The notes: generated by a model from the sequence alone, not told the origin. Counted from the first letter of the stretch, positions 1 to 6,494 are shown. The stretch: 6,748 nucleotides of DNA from Elusimicrobiota bacterium (GCA_023249835.1 JAHFBY010000090.1:1-6748), one strand, 5' to 3'. Made by a program: numbers and translations.

Positions 1-232
1 TCAGGACTATACTCCCGAAGGGTTCAATTATAAAGTTTCTTATTATGGCCAGGACGAGAAACTAATGAACAACCAATTTGGGAACTTCGCCGTTATCCTA
101 AAAACAGCCGATGACCAGGGCCGGCTCTTGAGCGTAGAATGGCTGAACGCCCAGGAAAAGTCATTGATCAAGCTCGACAACCTCTTAACCAACCGAGAAC
201 CCGAACTCTACCCTCAAGGTTTTCGATTCTAA
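1..232 (+). CDS. 3' end of an unrecognised protein (5' truncated by window)
   Basis: An open frame runs from base 2 to a TAA at 230-232 and gives 76 C-terminal residues, beginning QDYTPEGFNY and ending ELYPQGFRF. It is too short for the usual ORF cutoff and its start lies outside the window. The residues are mixed and soluble, rich in aromatic and acidic positions, with no membrane helix. A middle stretch (FAVILKTADDQGRLLSVEWL) looks like alternating beta strands around a turn. I do not recognise the family and assign no function. It lies 43 bp upstream of the thiolase on the same strand, so it could share a transcript with it, although a separate promoter is visible in the gap. The frame is well supported because it is open to the window edge and stops cleanly before the promoter-like gap. 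The other two frames were not fully examined. Confidence 0.6.
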   Translation, partial: QDYTPEGFNYKVSYYGQDEKLMNNQFGNFAVILKTADDQGRLLSVEWLNAQEKSLIKLDNLLTNREPELYPQGFRF

Positions 233-237
233 AGCGG

Positions 238-266
238 TTGACATGATTGGGATTTACTGGTATTTT
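238..266 (+). promoter_or_regulatory. Predicted sigma70 promoter with extended -10 for the thiolase gene
   Basis: A perfect TTGACA -35 box (238-243) is followed by a 17-bp spacer and a TATTTT -10 box (261-266), which matches the consensus at 4 of 6 positions. The spacer ends in TGG (258-260), giving the TGn extended -10 signature. Transcription would be expected to start about 7 nt past the -10, near base 273. That is almost on the thiolase ATG at 276, so the mRNA would have essentially no leader. Box quality and spacing are seen directly. Use as a promoter is inferred. Confidence 0.5.
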
Positions 267-275
267 TGAGTTAGG

Positions 276-1646
276 ATGGATATTAAAAACACAAAAATCG
301 TTCTGTGCAGCGGCATACGCACCCCCATCGGACACATTGCCCGATCCCTGTCCGGCTTTTCGCCGGAAGATTTACTCGAAAACACCATTCAAGCGCTGAT
401 GCAAAAAACATCTTTATACCCTCATGCCGTAGACGGAGTTTTAACCGGTTGGGTTGGGCAAGGATCGATCGCCCCCAACATTGCCCGCATTGCGCTTTTA
501 AAGTCCGGACTCCCGGAAAAAGCCCATGCCATCACCATTCAAGCCAACTGCATATCCGGAATGGAATCGGTTTGCTCCGCAGCCCGGCACATCTTTTCCG
601 GAGAAGGGGAACTTTATTTAGCGGGCGGCACTGAGTCCATGTCCACTTTCCCATATATAATCCGCGGGTCTAGGTCGCTCAAAGAGCTCCGGTCCATTGA
701 AAGCGTAAAAGAAAATTGGCCGCAATTGTGGGACGCTGAGGGAGTGGTGATCAACGACAGCATTGAAGAAGGTTTAATGGACCCTGTTAAATTAATTAAC
801 ATGGCCGGCACCGCGGAAGTATGCGCGCAAATGTATTCCATCCCGCGCCAAGCGCAAGATGAATACGCCTTGGCAAGCTACACCAAGACGCTGGCTGCGG
901 AAAAAAATGGTTTCTACGCCGGGCATACCATACCCATAACTAAAAATGGCGACACTATTTTAACGCAGGACGAATATCCTTTTTTACGGGAATCTTTGGT
1001 AAAAAAACCAAGGATGCTGGAAAAAGCCCCCGCCATGTTTAATTCCCCCGCTTATAGCTTGCAGGACTTCTATTCTCAATATGGCCAACATATTTTGGGA
1101 AAATCCTATGAGGAGGGAAAGTCTCAAGCAACGGTTACTTTATTTAACTCCTGCGCGCGCTCAGACGGCGCAGCGGTAGTTATTGTCACCACTCCAGAGA
1201 AAGCCCGTGATTTGAACTTAGAAATTTTGGCAGAAATGAAGTCCTGGGCATTTTGGGGGAACAACCCCGCCCACATGGGGATCGCCCCTATTTTTTCCGC
1301 TGACATTGCCCTGCAAAGAGCGGGAATTTGTTTTGATGATTTGGGCGACATTGAACTGCACGAAGCGTTTGCAGCGACTTGTCTGTCAATTTTTAAAGTC
1401 GGCAAAGAAAAATTCAAACAAAACTGGGAGGATAAGTACCTTGCCAATCAAGTGAACCCTAACGGCGGGACCATTGCGTTAGGCCATCCTTTAGCGGCCA
1501 CCGGAACCCGGGTGATCTTGAACGCTCTTTACGCAATGAAGAAAAATCCCGATATCAACTACGCCATGGCGCTGGCCTGCGCTTCGGGCGGTTTGGGTGG
1601 AGCAATTGTTCTTAAACGGTTTGATGACGGCAGGTCTAAATCTTAA
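276..1646 (+). CDS. Thiolase (acetyl-CoA C-acyltransferase, FadI / trifunctional-beta-like)
   Basis: This is a 456-residue thiolase, catalysing the CoA-dependent cleavage, or reverse Claisen condensation, of 3-ketoacyl-CoA in the cytoplasm. Visible family landmarks are: the N-terminal KIVLCSGIRTPIG strand (7-19); the acyl-accepting Cys92 in NCISG; AGGTESMS (116-123); NSCARSDGAA (291-300); HEAFAA with His362; NGGTIALGHPLAATG with His404; and the second catalytic Cys435 in CASGGLGGA. The HEAF (rather than NEAF) motif and the stretch after it resemble FadI and mitochondrial TFP-beta more than short acetoacetyl-CoA thiolases of about 393 residues. Roughly 25 extra residues sit around 250-285, before the NSCARSDGAA strand. 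The ATG at 276 is chosen because the family's first beta strand starts immediately after it. Only a weak GAG/AGG lies upstream, and the predicted transcript is nearly leaderless. No 3-hydroxyacyl-CoA dehydrogenase partner is seen in the window, so direction and chain length are unknown. The last 11 bp overlap the convergent GT39 gene. Confidence 0.9.
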   Translation: MDIKNTKIVLCSGIRTPIGHIARSLSGFSPEDLLENTIQALMQKTSLYPHAVDGVLTGWVGQGSIAPNIARIALLKSGLPEKAHAITIQANCISGMESVCSAARHIFSGEGELYLAGGTESMSTFPYIIRGSRSLKELRSIESVKENWPQLWDAEGVVINDSIEEGLMDPVKLINMAGTAEVCAQMYSIPRQAQDEYALASYTKTLAAEKNGFYAGHTIPITKNGDTILTQDEYPFLRESLVKKPRMLEKAPAMFNSPAYSLQDFYSQYGQHILGKSYEEGKSQATVTLFNSCARSDGAAVVIVTTPEKARDLNLEILAEMKSWAFWGNNPAHMGIAPIFSADIALQRAGICFDDLGDIELHEAFAATCLSIFKVGKEKFKQNWEDKYLANQVNPNGGTIALGHPLAATGTRVILNALYAMKKNPDINYAMALACASGGLGGAIVLKRFDDGRSKS

Positions 1647-3498
1647 AAATAACGAACTTCTTATCCTCATAAACATTCTGCAAAAGACCTTTCGTCCAAG
1701 CATTTAAATCCCAATAAAGATCGTTATATTTTTCCACTTTGTGGCGCAGGACGCCTCCAGAATCCAAGGTGTAGAGGTTCTTGTAATAAAGCACATGTGT
1801 TATGCCTTCATTTTTTAAAAGTTTTAACACTGGACCCGCGCCTTGGGCCTTATAAAACTTAGTGGTCGCTAAGACTACGCGAGACTGCCAATAAAATGGA
1901 TAAACGTCATTGCCTCCAATTAACAGCACGCGGGAATTGGCGCCGAAGTTCTCATTTGCAAAAAGAACTATATGATAATCCGCCAGACAGCTTTTTAAAT
2001 AACTTTCGCGAGATTCTAAACCTAAAAAGAAAGGAACCCGTTTAGCCGCAAACAAAAGACTGAACGTTAGGGAAGGAAACATCAACGCCGAGACTATTGC
2101 GATCCGGATCCATCGATAGTTCCAAACCCTTAAAAACTGCGCCATTCCTCCGCCAATCAATACCGCCGCCAGACCAAAGCTCACCAGGTAATACCTGTTC
2201 TCATAAAAGCAATGCGGATAAGGCAAAATATTAAAGAGGATGAAATAATTTAATAGGGCGACAACTAAAGGCAAACGACATGCTTTACGCAAGTGCGGCG
2301 TAAAAAACAACGGCAGGAGAAAGGCGAACATAAGGGGTCCTCCGCCATATATGAAATCGCCAAACAATATATTATGATAACCTTCCGCGATCTTTTTTGC
2401 GGACAACTTTGAATAAAGCCCTTTTAAATTACTAATTTCAGAGTCCGTAGTTTCGTGACCTTTCCAGCCAAACGCTGAAACTCCAAAAGGCATGACCGGG
2501 TTGGAAGAGTAAATCATATTTCGAATTAGCCAAGGACTAAGCGCGGCCAAAGCCAATAACGTTCCCAGGATAGCTGTCCGCAATATTTTGCCGATCGTAT
2601 ATTTAAAATGAAAAATACAGAGGCCCAGGGCAACCAAAAAGAAACTGGCCGTCAGAGCAATACCGGTAATTTTCGTGCAGAGGGTAGCTCCAGCGAAAAA
2701 CGCGCCGCAATAAAAAAACCGAACATCTTCGCTCCTAATCCATAAATGCAGCGTCCATACCGCTAAGAGGCCGTATAAGAGCGTACCGAACTCAATATTG
2801 GCGGTGCCGGAAAGACTCGCGACTATCGGCATAAGATAGAAAAGCGCGCCGGCATAAAATGCAGCGCGCCGGCCAAACAAATCGCGGGCATAAAAATATA
2901 CCGCTCCCAAACATAAACAGCCCAAAGCATAATGAATAAGTTTTGCCAACAGCACGCGTTTAAGGCATAAAGCGTAAAGATACAGCATGTGAATTAAAAA
3001 TGGGTAATAGAACACCTTGTCATCTGGAATATCAATGATGCGATGGTTTTGTAAATAGATTTTGGGCATGGTTAAATCATAATGCATTTCCCGGTTTTGG
3101 GTAGGCGGAGCATAATTAAAGAGCAGGTTGCTAACCAAAGCAATTCCCACTAGCGCCAGCAAGACAAGGTCCATCCGGGTTGCTCTGGACCGCAATAAGT
3201 TAACGGGAAACTGTAGGCATAAGCGGAAGAGTTCTATTATCTCGCGGCAATGGAGCGCGCACAATAAAACTAAACTGCCGTAAAATATCCAGGAATAAAG
3301 ACCTCCGGCTAAACCCACGGCAAAGGTCAAGGTAGCAATCACCGCTAAACCCAAACCCGTAGCCGCTATTGTTTCCGGATTAGGATCGTTAAAAAGACCG
3401 GGGGAAAAAATAGCGAGTATTTTTTTCCCAAGCCCATAGGCGCAAGAAAAAATTGCCCCCAATAAAATCAGGTCCAGACCCAATTCTAACAGCATCAT
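1636..3498 (-). CDS. GT39/ArnT-like polytopic membrane glycosyltransferase
   Basis: This is a 620-residue integral membrane protein with roughly a dozen hydrophobic segments, starting at residues 3-20, 45-80 and 110-128. It has the GT-C fold layout used by enzymes that take sugars from polyprenyl-phosphate donors on the outer face of the membrane. Asp141 in NREMHYDLTMPK, in the first large loop after a helix, is where this superfamily keeps its acidic catalytic residue. Other family-like elements are TKITGI (275-280), PWLIRN followed by SSNPVMPFG (322-339) and ENRYYL (433-438). The last 115 or so residues (about 505-620) are soluble and include a strand-turn motif LLIGGNDVYPFYW. The acceptor (protein, lipid or glycan) cannot be read from sequence. 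Tandem ATG ATG codons sit at the start. The first overlaps the TGA of the small upstream gene as ATGA, and no independent Shine-Dalgarno is visible, so translation is probably coupled. The neighbouring GT2 enzyme could supply its donor. Confidence 0.85.
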   Translation of the reverse strand: MMLLELGLDLILLGAIFSCAYGLGKKILAIFSPGLFNDPNPETIAATGLGLAVIATLTFAVGLAGGLYSWIFYGSLVLLCALHCREIIELFRLCLQFPVNLLRSRATRMDLVLLALVGIALVSNLLFNYAPPTQNREMHYDLTMPKIYLQNHRIIDIPDDKVFYYPFLIHMLYLYALCLKRVLLAKLIHYALGCLCLGAVYFYARDLFGRRAAFYAGALFYLMPIVASLSGTANIEFGTLLYGLLAVWTLHLWIRSEDVRFFYCGAFFAGATLCTKITGIALTASFFLVALGLCIFHFKYTIGKILRTAILGTLLALAALSPWLIRNMIYSSNPVMPFGVSAFGWKGHETTDSEISNLKGLYSKLSAKKIAEGYHNILFGDFIYGGGPLMFAFLLPLFFTPHLRKACRLPLVVALLNYFILFNILPYPHCFYENRYYLVSFGLAAVLIGGGMAQFLRVWNYRWIRIAIVSALMFPSLTFSLLFAAKRVPFFLGLESRESYLKSCLADYHIVLFANENFGANSRVLLIGGNDVYPFYWQSRVVLATTKFYKAQGAGPVLKLLKNEGITHVLYYKNLYTLDSGGVLRHKVEKYNDLYWDLNAWTKGLLQNVYEDKKFVIFKI

Positions 3499-3659
3499 CG
3501 GGATAAGAACGCGTCCAGCGCTGCGCTCATGTTATTCCAAAAAGGCAAACCATGATCAATCCAATAGTGCCCGGTAAAAAACTGCACATAATAATCGACC
3601 AACAAGAAGACAACTCCAGCCATCAACCAATATTTATTCTTATTTGGATTTTCGGACAT
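3495..3659 (-). CDS. Small single-pass membrane protein (54 aa), unrecognised
   Basis: The small frame begins MSENPNKNKYWLMAGVV and ends SAALDAFLSR before a TGA. Residues 1-9 are polar with two lysines. Residues 11-28 (WLMAGVVFLLVDYYVQFF) form one hydrophobic, aromatic-rich helix. The remaining 26 residues are a tail with HYWIDHGLPFWNN. By the positive-inside rule the N terminus should be cytoplasmic and the tail outside. Its TGA overlaps the GT39 ATG (ATGA), and it starts 45 bp after the GT2 stop, so it sits inside a lipid-linked sugar gene set. An in-frame ATG two codons earlier (3663-3665) is an alternative start. No clear Shine-Dalgarno precedes either. Tandem TATAAT boxes lie just upstream. 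I do not recognise a family. The stop/start overlap, the clean helix and the lack of any other gene in this gap support it as real. Confidence 0.6.
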   Translation of the reverse strand: MSENPNKNKYWLMAGVVFLLVDYYVQFFTGHYWIDHGLPFWNNMSAALDAFLSR

Positions 3660-3678
3660 TAGCATAGAATGATGATTA

Positions 3679-3691
3679 ATTATACATTATA
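3679..3691 (-). promoter_or_regulatory. Tandem TATAAT -10-like boxes upstream of the small membrane protein gene
   Basis: On the minus strand two perfect TATAAT hexamers occur one base apart, at 3686-3691 and 3679-3684. Starts from them would fall near 3672-3679, leaving a leader of roughly 13-20 nt before the ATG at 3659. No good -35 box is found at the right distance; TTTATC and TAAATC at the expected positions are poor, and they lie in the end of the GT2 gene. The gap is AT-rich, so chance hexamers are possible. If real, this promoter would allow the small protein and GT39 genes to be expressed separately from recA, xerD and GT2. Confidence 0.35.
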
Positions 3692-3704
3692 GTTTTTCAT
3701 TGAT

Positions 3705-4442
3705 TTAAGATAAAAAGCGCAGTTTCCAAACAATACAGAACGCTTCCCAAATAACGCCGATGGACATCTTGGAACGACCCAGCGTGCGATCCGGAAAAAT
3801 AATGGGAATTTCCGCAAAACGAAAACCGTTCTGAACGAACCTATAATTCAATTCAATTTGAAAAGAATAACCTCGGGAAGAAAATCGACCCCGGCCCCGT
3901 GAACCAGGAAACTGCTGATTAAAATCAAGTTTAGTAAGGGCTTTAGCGCGAAAACAGCGAAAACCGCCCGTCAAATCGGTTAAGGACACTCCCAAAACCG
4001 CGCGCGCGTACAGGTTAGCGAACCGGCTCAAAAGCAACCGATGATACGGCCAGCCTTGGATCCCGCCTCCAGCGATATAACGAGATCCAATCGCCACATC
4101 CGCGCTGCCAAGCGCTTGAAAAAACTGCGGTAAATAGCTGGGCAAATGAGAAAAATCCGCGTCCATTTGCACAATTGTTTCAAAATTATGCTTGAGAGCG
4201 TACCCAAACCCCTCTACATAAGCCGATCCCAAACCTAATTTAGAGTTCCGGTGCAGCACTTTGACCGCAGGATTTTGCGCAGAATAAGAATCCGCGATTT
4301 CTCCGGTCCCATCGGGCGAATGATCGTCCACGATCAATAAGCACGATTCCTCAATGTTAGGCAAATAGCGTAAAATTTCCGGAACAATTTTAGGCAAATT
4401 TTCAGCCTCGTTGTAAGTGGGCAATATAACTAAGGTTTTCAT
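3705..4442 (-). CDS. Polyprenol-phosphate mannosyltransferase-like GT2 enzyme (DPM1 family)
   Basis: This 245-residue cytoplasmic-face GT2 glycosyltransferase probably moves a sugar, mannose in characterised relatives, from a nucleotide donor to polyprenyl phosphate. Landmarks in order are: ILPTYNEAENLP (6-17); DDHSPDGT (39-46) with the nucleotide-binding Asp pair; MDADFSH (93-99), the metal-binding DxD-type motif; GSRYIAGGGIQGW (119-131); SRFANLYARAVLG (139-151); LTGGFRCFR (157-165); GYSFQIEL (191-198); and PDRTLGRSKMS (217-227). This is the classic DPM1 set. The protein ends soon after the GT domain, with no C-terminal membrane helices or GtrA-like domain, as in single-domain synthases. A short low-complexity insert, GSRGRGRFSSRG (180-191), is unusual. 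The gene lies 9 bp after the xerD stop with only a weak GGATAA as ribosome site, so it is probably co-transcribed with recA-xerD. The exact sugar cannot be determined from the sequence. Confidence 0.9.
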   Translation of the reverse strand: MKTLVILPTYNEAENLPKIVPEILRYLPNIEESCLLIVDDHSPDGTGEIADSYSAQNPAVKVLHRNSKLGLGSAYVEGFGYALKHNFETIVQMDADFSHLPSYLPQFFQALGSADVAIGSRYIAGGGIQGWPYHRLLLSRFANLYARAVLGVSLTDLTGGFRCFRAKALTKLDFNQQFPGSRGRGRFSSRGYSFQIELNYRFVQNGFRFAEIPIIFPDRTLGRSKMSIGVIWEAFCIVWKLRFLS

Positions 4443-4451
4443 TTAAAGGGC

Positions 4452-5345
4452 TTATCCGCGCGGATGATATTTACGGTGGACCTCTTTGAGCCTGCGCTGG
4501 TCCACATGCGTATAAATTTGAGTGGTGGTTAAGGAGGTATGGCCCAACAGTTCCTGAATAACCCGCAGGTCCGCTCCATGTTCAAGTAAATGAGAGGCAA
4601 AAGAATGTCGAATCATGTGCGGATTTACGGACCGTTGGATACCGGCTTGGCGAGCAGCCTGTCCGAGTTGTCGCCAATACTCATTTCTAGTCATGGGTCG
4701 GCCAAGTCTAGATATAAAAAAAGCGTCGGACTGAATTTGTCGGCCTTTAAAACGCGCCTCTTTAACCGCCAGGTAACGACGCAAAAAATGTTGCGCAGAC
4801 CTGCCCAAAGGAACGATGCGCTCTTTATTTCCTTTGCCAAACACGCGCACAAAACCGCTATCCAAATCTATTTGATTGCTTTTGATGCCCACCAGCTCGC
4901 TTACCCGCAACCCCGTGGCGTACAACAGTTCAGTCATAGCTCGAAACCGGACAGCGAGCTCATTTTTCCCGAAAGAGGTATACAGCAGCTTCTCAACTTC
5001 ACTCTGACTTAAAGTCACGGGCAACCGGCCCAAAACTTTGGGCAGACTGACCTGCGCGCCCGGATCCGCAACCAAAATATTTTCCGCATGCAGAAACCGG
5101 TGAAACATTCGAATCGATTCCATAATGCGGTAAAGGCTAGTGGTCTTTAAACCCTCTTCTTTCCGGCGCCAAAGATATTGAGTGATATGGTGGTGTTCTA
5201 CTTTATCTAATTCAAGCTTTTTATCTTTAAGATTGCGCAGATAAGCAACCAGGTCAGACCGGTAAGCGCTTTGACTGTTTCTAGCGAGATTTCTCTCTAG
5301 ACGAATATATCTTACAAAGTCTTCCAGCTTTTCTTGCGCGTCCAA
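4452..5345 (-). CDS. xerD: Tyrosine site-specific recombinase XerD
   Basis: This 297-residue tyrosine recombinase matches the usual XerC/XerD length of about 298. XerC/XerD act together at dif sites near the replication terminus to resolve chromosome dimers. The N-terminal core-binding domain (about 1-90) carries the SAM-like LARNSQSAYRSDL helix region. The catalytic domain shows every expected residue: Arg147 (ATGLRVSEL), Lys171 (GKGNKERIVPLG), His243 and Arg246 (HMIRHSF), His269 (LLGHTS) and the nucleophile Tyr278 (IYTHV). The C-terminal LKEVHRKYHPRG tail favours XerD over XerC, but the two are hard to separate without a tree. The start is a TTG; between the in-frame recA stop and this codon there is no ATG or GTG. 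The nearest Shine-Dalgarno (AGGAG) is 15 nt upstream, which is too far, and lies in a palindrome. It follows recA by 18 bp, so expression is probably coupled to recA. No prophage or integron genes accompany it. Confidence 0.92.
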   Translation of the reverse strand: MDAQEKLEDFVRYIRLERNLARNSQSAYRSDLVAYLRNLKDKKLELDKVEHHHITQYLWRRKEEGLKTTSLYRIMESIRMFHRFLHAENILVADPGAQVSLPKVLGRLPVTLSQSEVEKLLYTSFGKNELAVRFRAMTELLYATGLRVSELVGIKSNQIDLDSGFVRVFGKGNKERIVPLGRSAQHFLRRYLAVKEARFKGRQIQSDAFFISRLGRPMTRNEYWRQLGQAARQAGIQRSVNPHMIRHSFASHLLEHGADLRVIQELLGHTSLTTTQIYTHVDQRRLKEVHRKYHPRG

Positions 5346-5348
5346 TGG

Positions 5349-5365
5349 AGGAGAAAATTTCTCCT
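5349..5365 (-). promoter_or_regulatory. Palindrome holding the xerD Shine-Dalgarno (recA-xerD junction)
   Basis: A perfect 17-base inverted repeat, with 8-base arms AGGAGAAA/TTTCTCCT around one central base, spans the recA stop and the space before xerD. In RNA it can fold as a 7-bp stem with a 3-base loop. The minus-strand left arm contains the only AGGAG available to xerD, and the right arm is its exact complement, so the stem would mask the ribosome site. No U-run follows, so it is not a standard intrinsic terminator. The repeat is seen directly; the regulatory role is inferred. Confidence 0.55.
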
Positions 5366-6440
5366 ATTTACTTTTTTTGGCGGACGCTGCGGCCAAGACC
5401 TGTTTAGGAGAATCTTCTTCGGGTTTAACCGCATCTCCACTGTTAGGTCCAAGCATTTTATTGCGAATGGCTTGTTCTAAATCATTAGCCAAGTTCGGTG
5501 CATTTTTTAGAAACGCTTTGGCATTTTCCCGTCCTTGTCCAAGACGTTCTGTGTTATAAATATACCAGGTCCCAGAACGCTCCACAATGCCGGACTGTTC
5601 TCCTAAATCAAGCAAGAACGCTTCCCGCGGCACGCCTTCGCCATGGATCATTTCGAATTCTGCAATCTGAAATGGCGGGGCCACTTTATTTTTCACCACT
5701 TTAACAACGACGTTATTGCCAATAATTTGTTCGCCCACCTTAATTTTTTCGCGCGATCGAATATCTAACCTTAGGCTAGAATAGAACTTTAATGCCAAAC
5801 CGCCCGGCGTGGTTTCCGGATTTCCATAAAAAACCCCTATTTTCTGACGGATTTGGTTTATGAAGATAAGACAAGTATTGGATTTGGAAATAGTGGACGT
5901 TAATTTACGCAAGGCCTGAGACATGAGCCTGGCTTGCAGCCCCACATGTGAATCTCCCATATCTCCGGCAATTTCCGCCTGGGGAACCAAGGCTGCAACC
6001 GAATCAATCACCACTACGTCCACTGCTCCGGAACGGACCAGCTTTTCAGTGATCTCCAGGGCCTGTTCGCCGGAATCCGGCTGAGAAATAAAAAGATTGT
6101 CAATATCCACTCCCAACTTTTTGGCGTAAGCTGGATCCATGGCGTGTTCCGCGTCAATATAGGCGGCAATACCTGCATTTTTTTGCGCTTGCGCCACAAT
6201 CGAAAGGCAAAGAGTGGTCTTACCGCTTGATTCTGGCCCATAAATTTCAACCACGCGGCCACGCGGCACGCCGCCAATGCCGATCGCCACGTCCAAAGGA
6301 AGTATCCCCGTAGAGATCACTCCCACTCCGGAAACCCGGCTATTTTTTTCACCCAACTTCATAACCGCTTCTTGTCCAAAATCTTTTTTGATTTGGGCTA
6401 AAGCCAAATCCAATGCTTTTGCGCGTTCATCTTTACTCAT
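5364..6440 (-). CDS. recA: Recombinase A
   Basis: RecA, 358 residues, polymerises on single-stranded DNA, drives ATP-dependent strand exchange in repair and stimulates LexA-type self-cleavage. Visible landmarks are: the N-terminal polymerisation helix (about 3-20); Walker A GPESSGKT (68-75); catalytic Glu98 in DAEHA; Walker B VVVIDS with Asp146; loop L1 [16 protein letters not shown] (156-171); FINQIR with Gln196; loop L2 [14 protein letters not shown] (201-214); and [13 protein letters not shown]. The C-terminal tail (331-358) is divergent and ends in a lysine-rich ASAKKSK rather than the acidic tail of E. coli RecA. The ATG at 6440 is chosen because GGAGGAG sits 3 nt upstream and the family N terminus [13 protein letters not shown] begins there. 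A longer frame to 6494 would begin at a TTG inside the predicted -35 box. It heads a run of minus-strand genes, with xerD 18 bp downstream. No intein or frameshift is present. Confidence 0.98.
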   Translation of the reverse strand: MSKDERAKALDLALAQIKKDFGQEAVMKLGEKNSRVSGVGVISTGILPLDVAIGIGGVPRGRVVEIYGPESSGKTTLCLSIVAQAQKNAGIAAYIDAEHAMDPAYAKKLGVDIDNLFISQPDSGEQALEITEKLVRSGAVDVVVIDSVAALVPQAEIAGDMGDSHVGLQARLMSQALRKLTSTISKSNTCLIFINQIRQKIGVFYGNPETTPGGLALKFYSSLRLDIRSREKIKVGEQIIGNNVVVKVVKNKVAPPFQIAEFEMIHGEGVPREAFLLDLGEQSGIVERSGTWYIYNTERLGQGRENAKAFLKNAPNLANDLEQAIRNKMLGPNSGDAVKPEEDSPKQVLAAASAKKSK

Positions 6441-6443
6441 AAT

Positions 6444-6450
6444 CTCCTCC
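6444..6450 (-). promoter_or_regulatory. recA ribosome binding site
   Basis: GGAGGAG lies 3 nt before the ATG at 6440. It is a near-perfect Shine-Dalgarno and the strongest in the window. It fixes the recA start and contrasts with the weak or absent ribosome sites of the genes downstream. Confidence 0.85.
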
Positions 6451-6465
6451 TTTAATAATAGTTCT

Positions 6466-6494
6466 ATATTAGTAATTCGGCCGACAATATTCAA
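6466..6494 (-). promoter_or_regulatory. Predicted sigma70 promoter of recA
   Basis: On the minus strand TTGAAT (6489-6494, 4/6 match) and TAATAT (6466-6471, 4/6 match) are separated by exactly 17 bp. A start near 6459 would give a leader of about 20 nt carrying the strong GGAGGAG. I see no clear SOS box of the CTGT-N8-ACAG or GAAC-N4-GTTC type over it. Spacing and position are good, but both boxes are only moderate matches. Confidence 0.45.

Noticed and set aside
3663..3665. Alternative ATG two codons upstream for the small membrane protein
   Set aside because: It cannot be excluded, but neither ATG has a Shine-Dalgarno. The downstream one was kept because it leaves a more usual leader after the TATAAT boxes.
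4590..5012. A 140-codon plus-strand frame inside xerD
   Set aside because: It lies antisense to a fully conserved recombinase, its translation has no recognisable motif, and no ribosome site is evident.
4452..5345. Phage or integron integrase marking a mobile element
   Set aside because: Length, the C-terminal HPRG tail and the recA neighbour fit housekeeping XerD. No att repeats, tRNA or phage genes are visible.
5349..5365. Intrinsic terminator between recA and xerD
   Set aside because: The stem is AT-rich and no T-run follows it on either strand. The position over the Shine-Dalgarno fits translational control better.
5343..5369. RecA-XerD fusion by read-through of the in-frame TAG
   Set aside because: Both proteins are complete at normal length, TAG also ends the GT39 gene, and nothing suggests stop recoding. 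Independent initiation or coupling at the TTG is simpler.
6441..6494. Longer recA start adding 18 residues
   Set aside because: It begins at a TTG that lies within the predicted -35 box, has no homology to RecA N termini, and would skip the very strong GGAGGAG placed correctly before the ATG at 6440.
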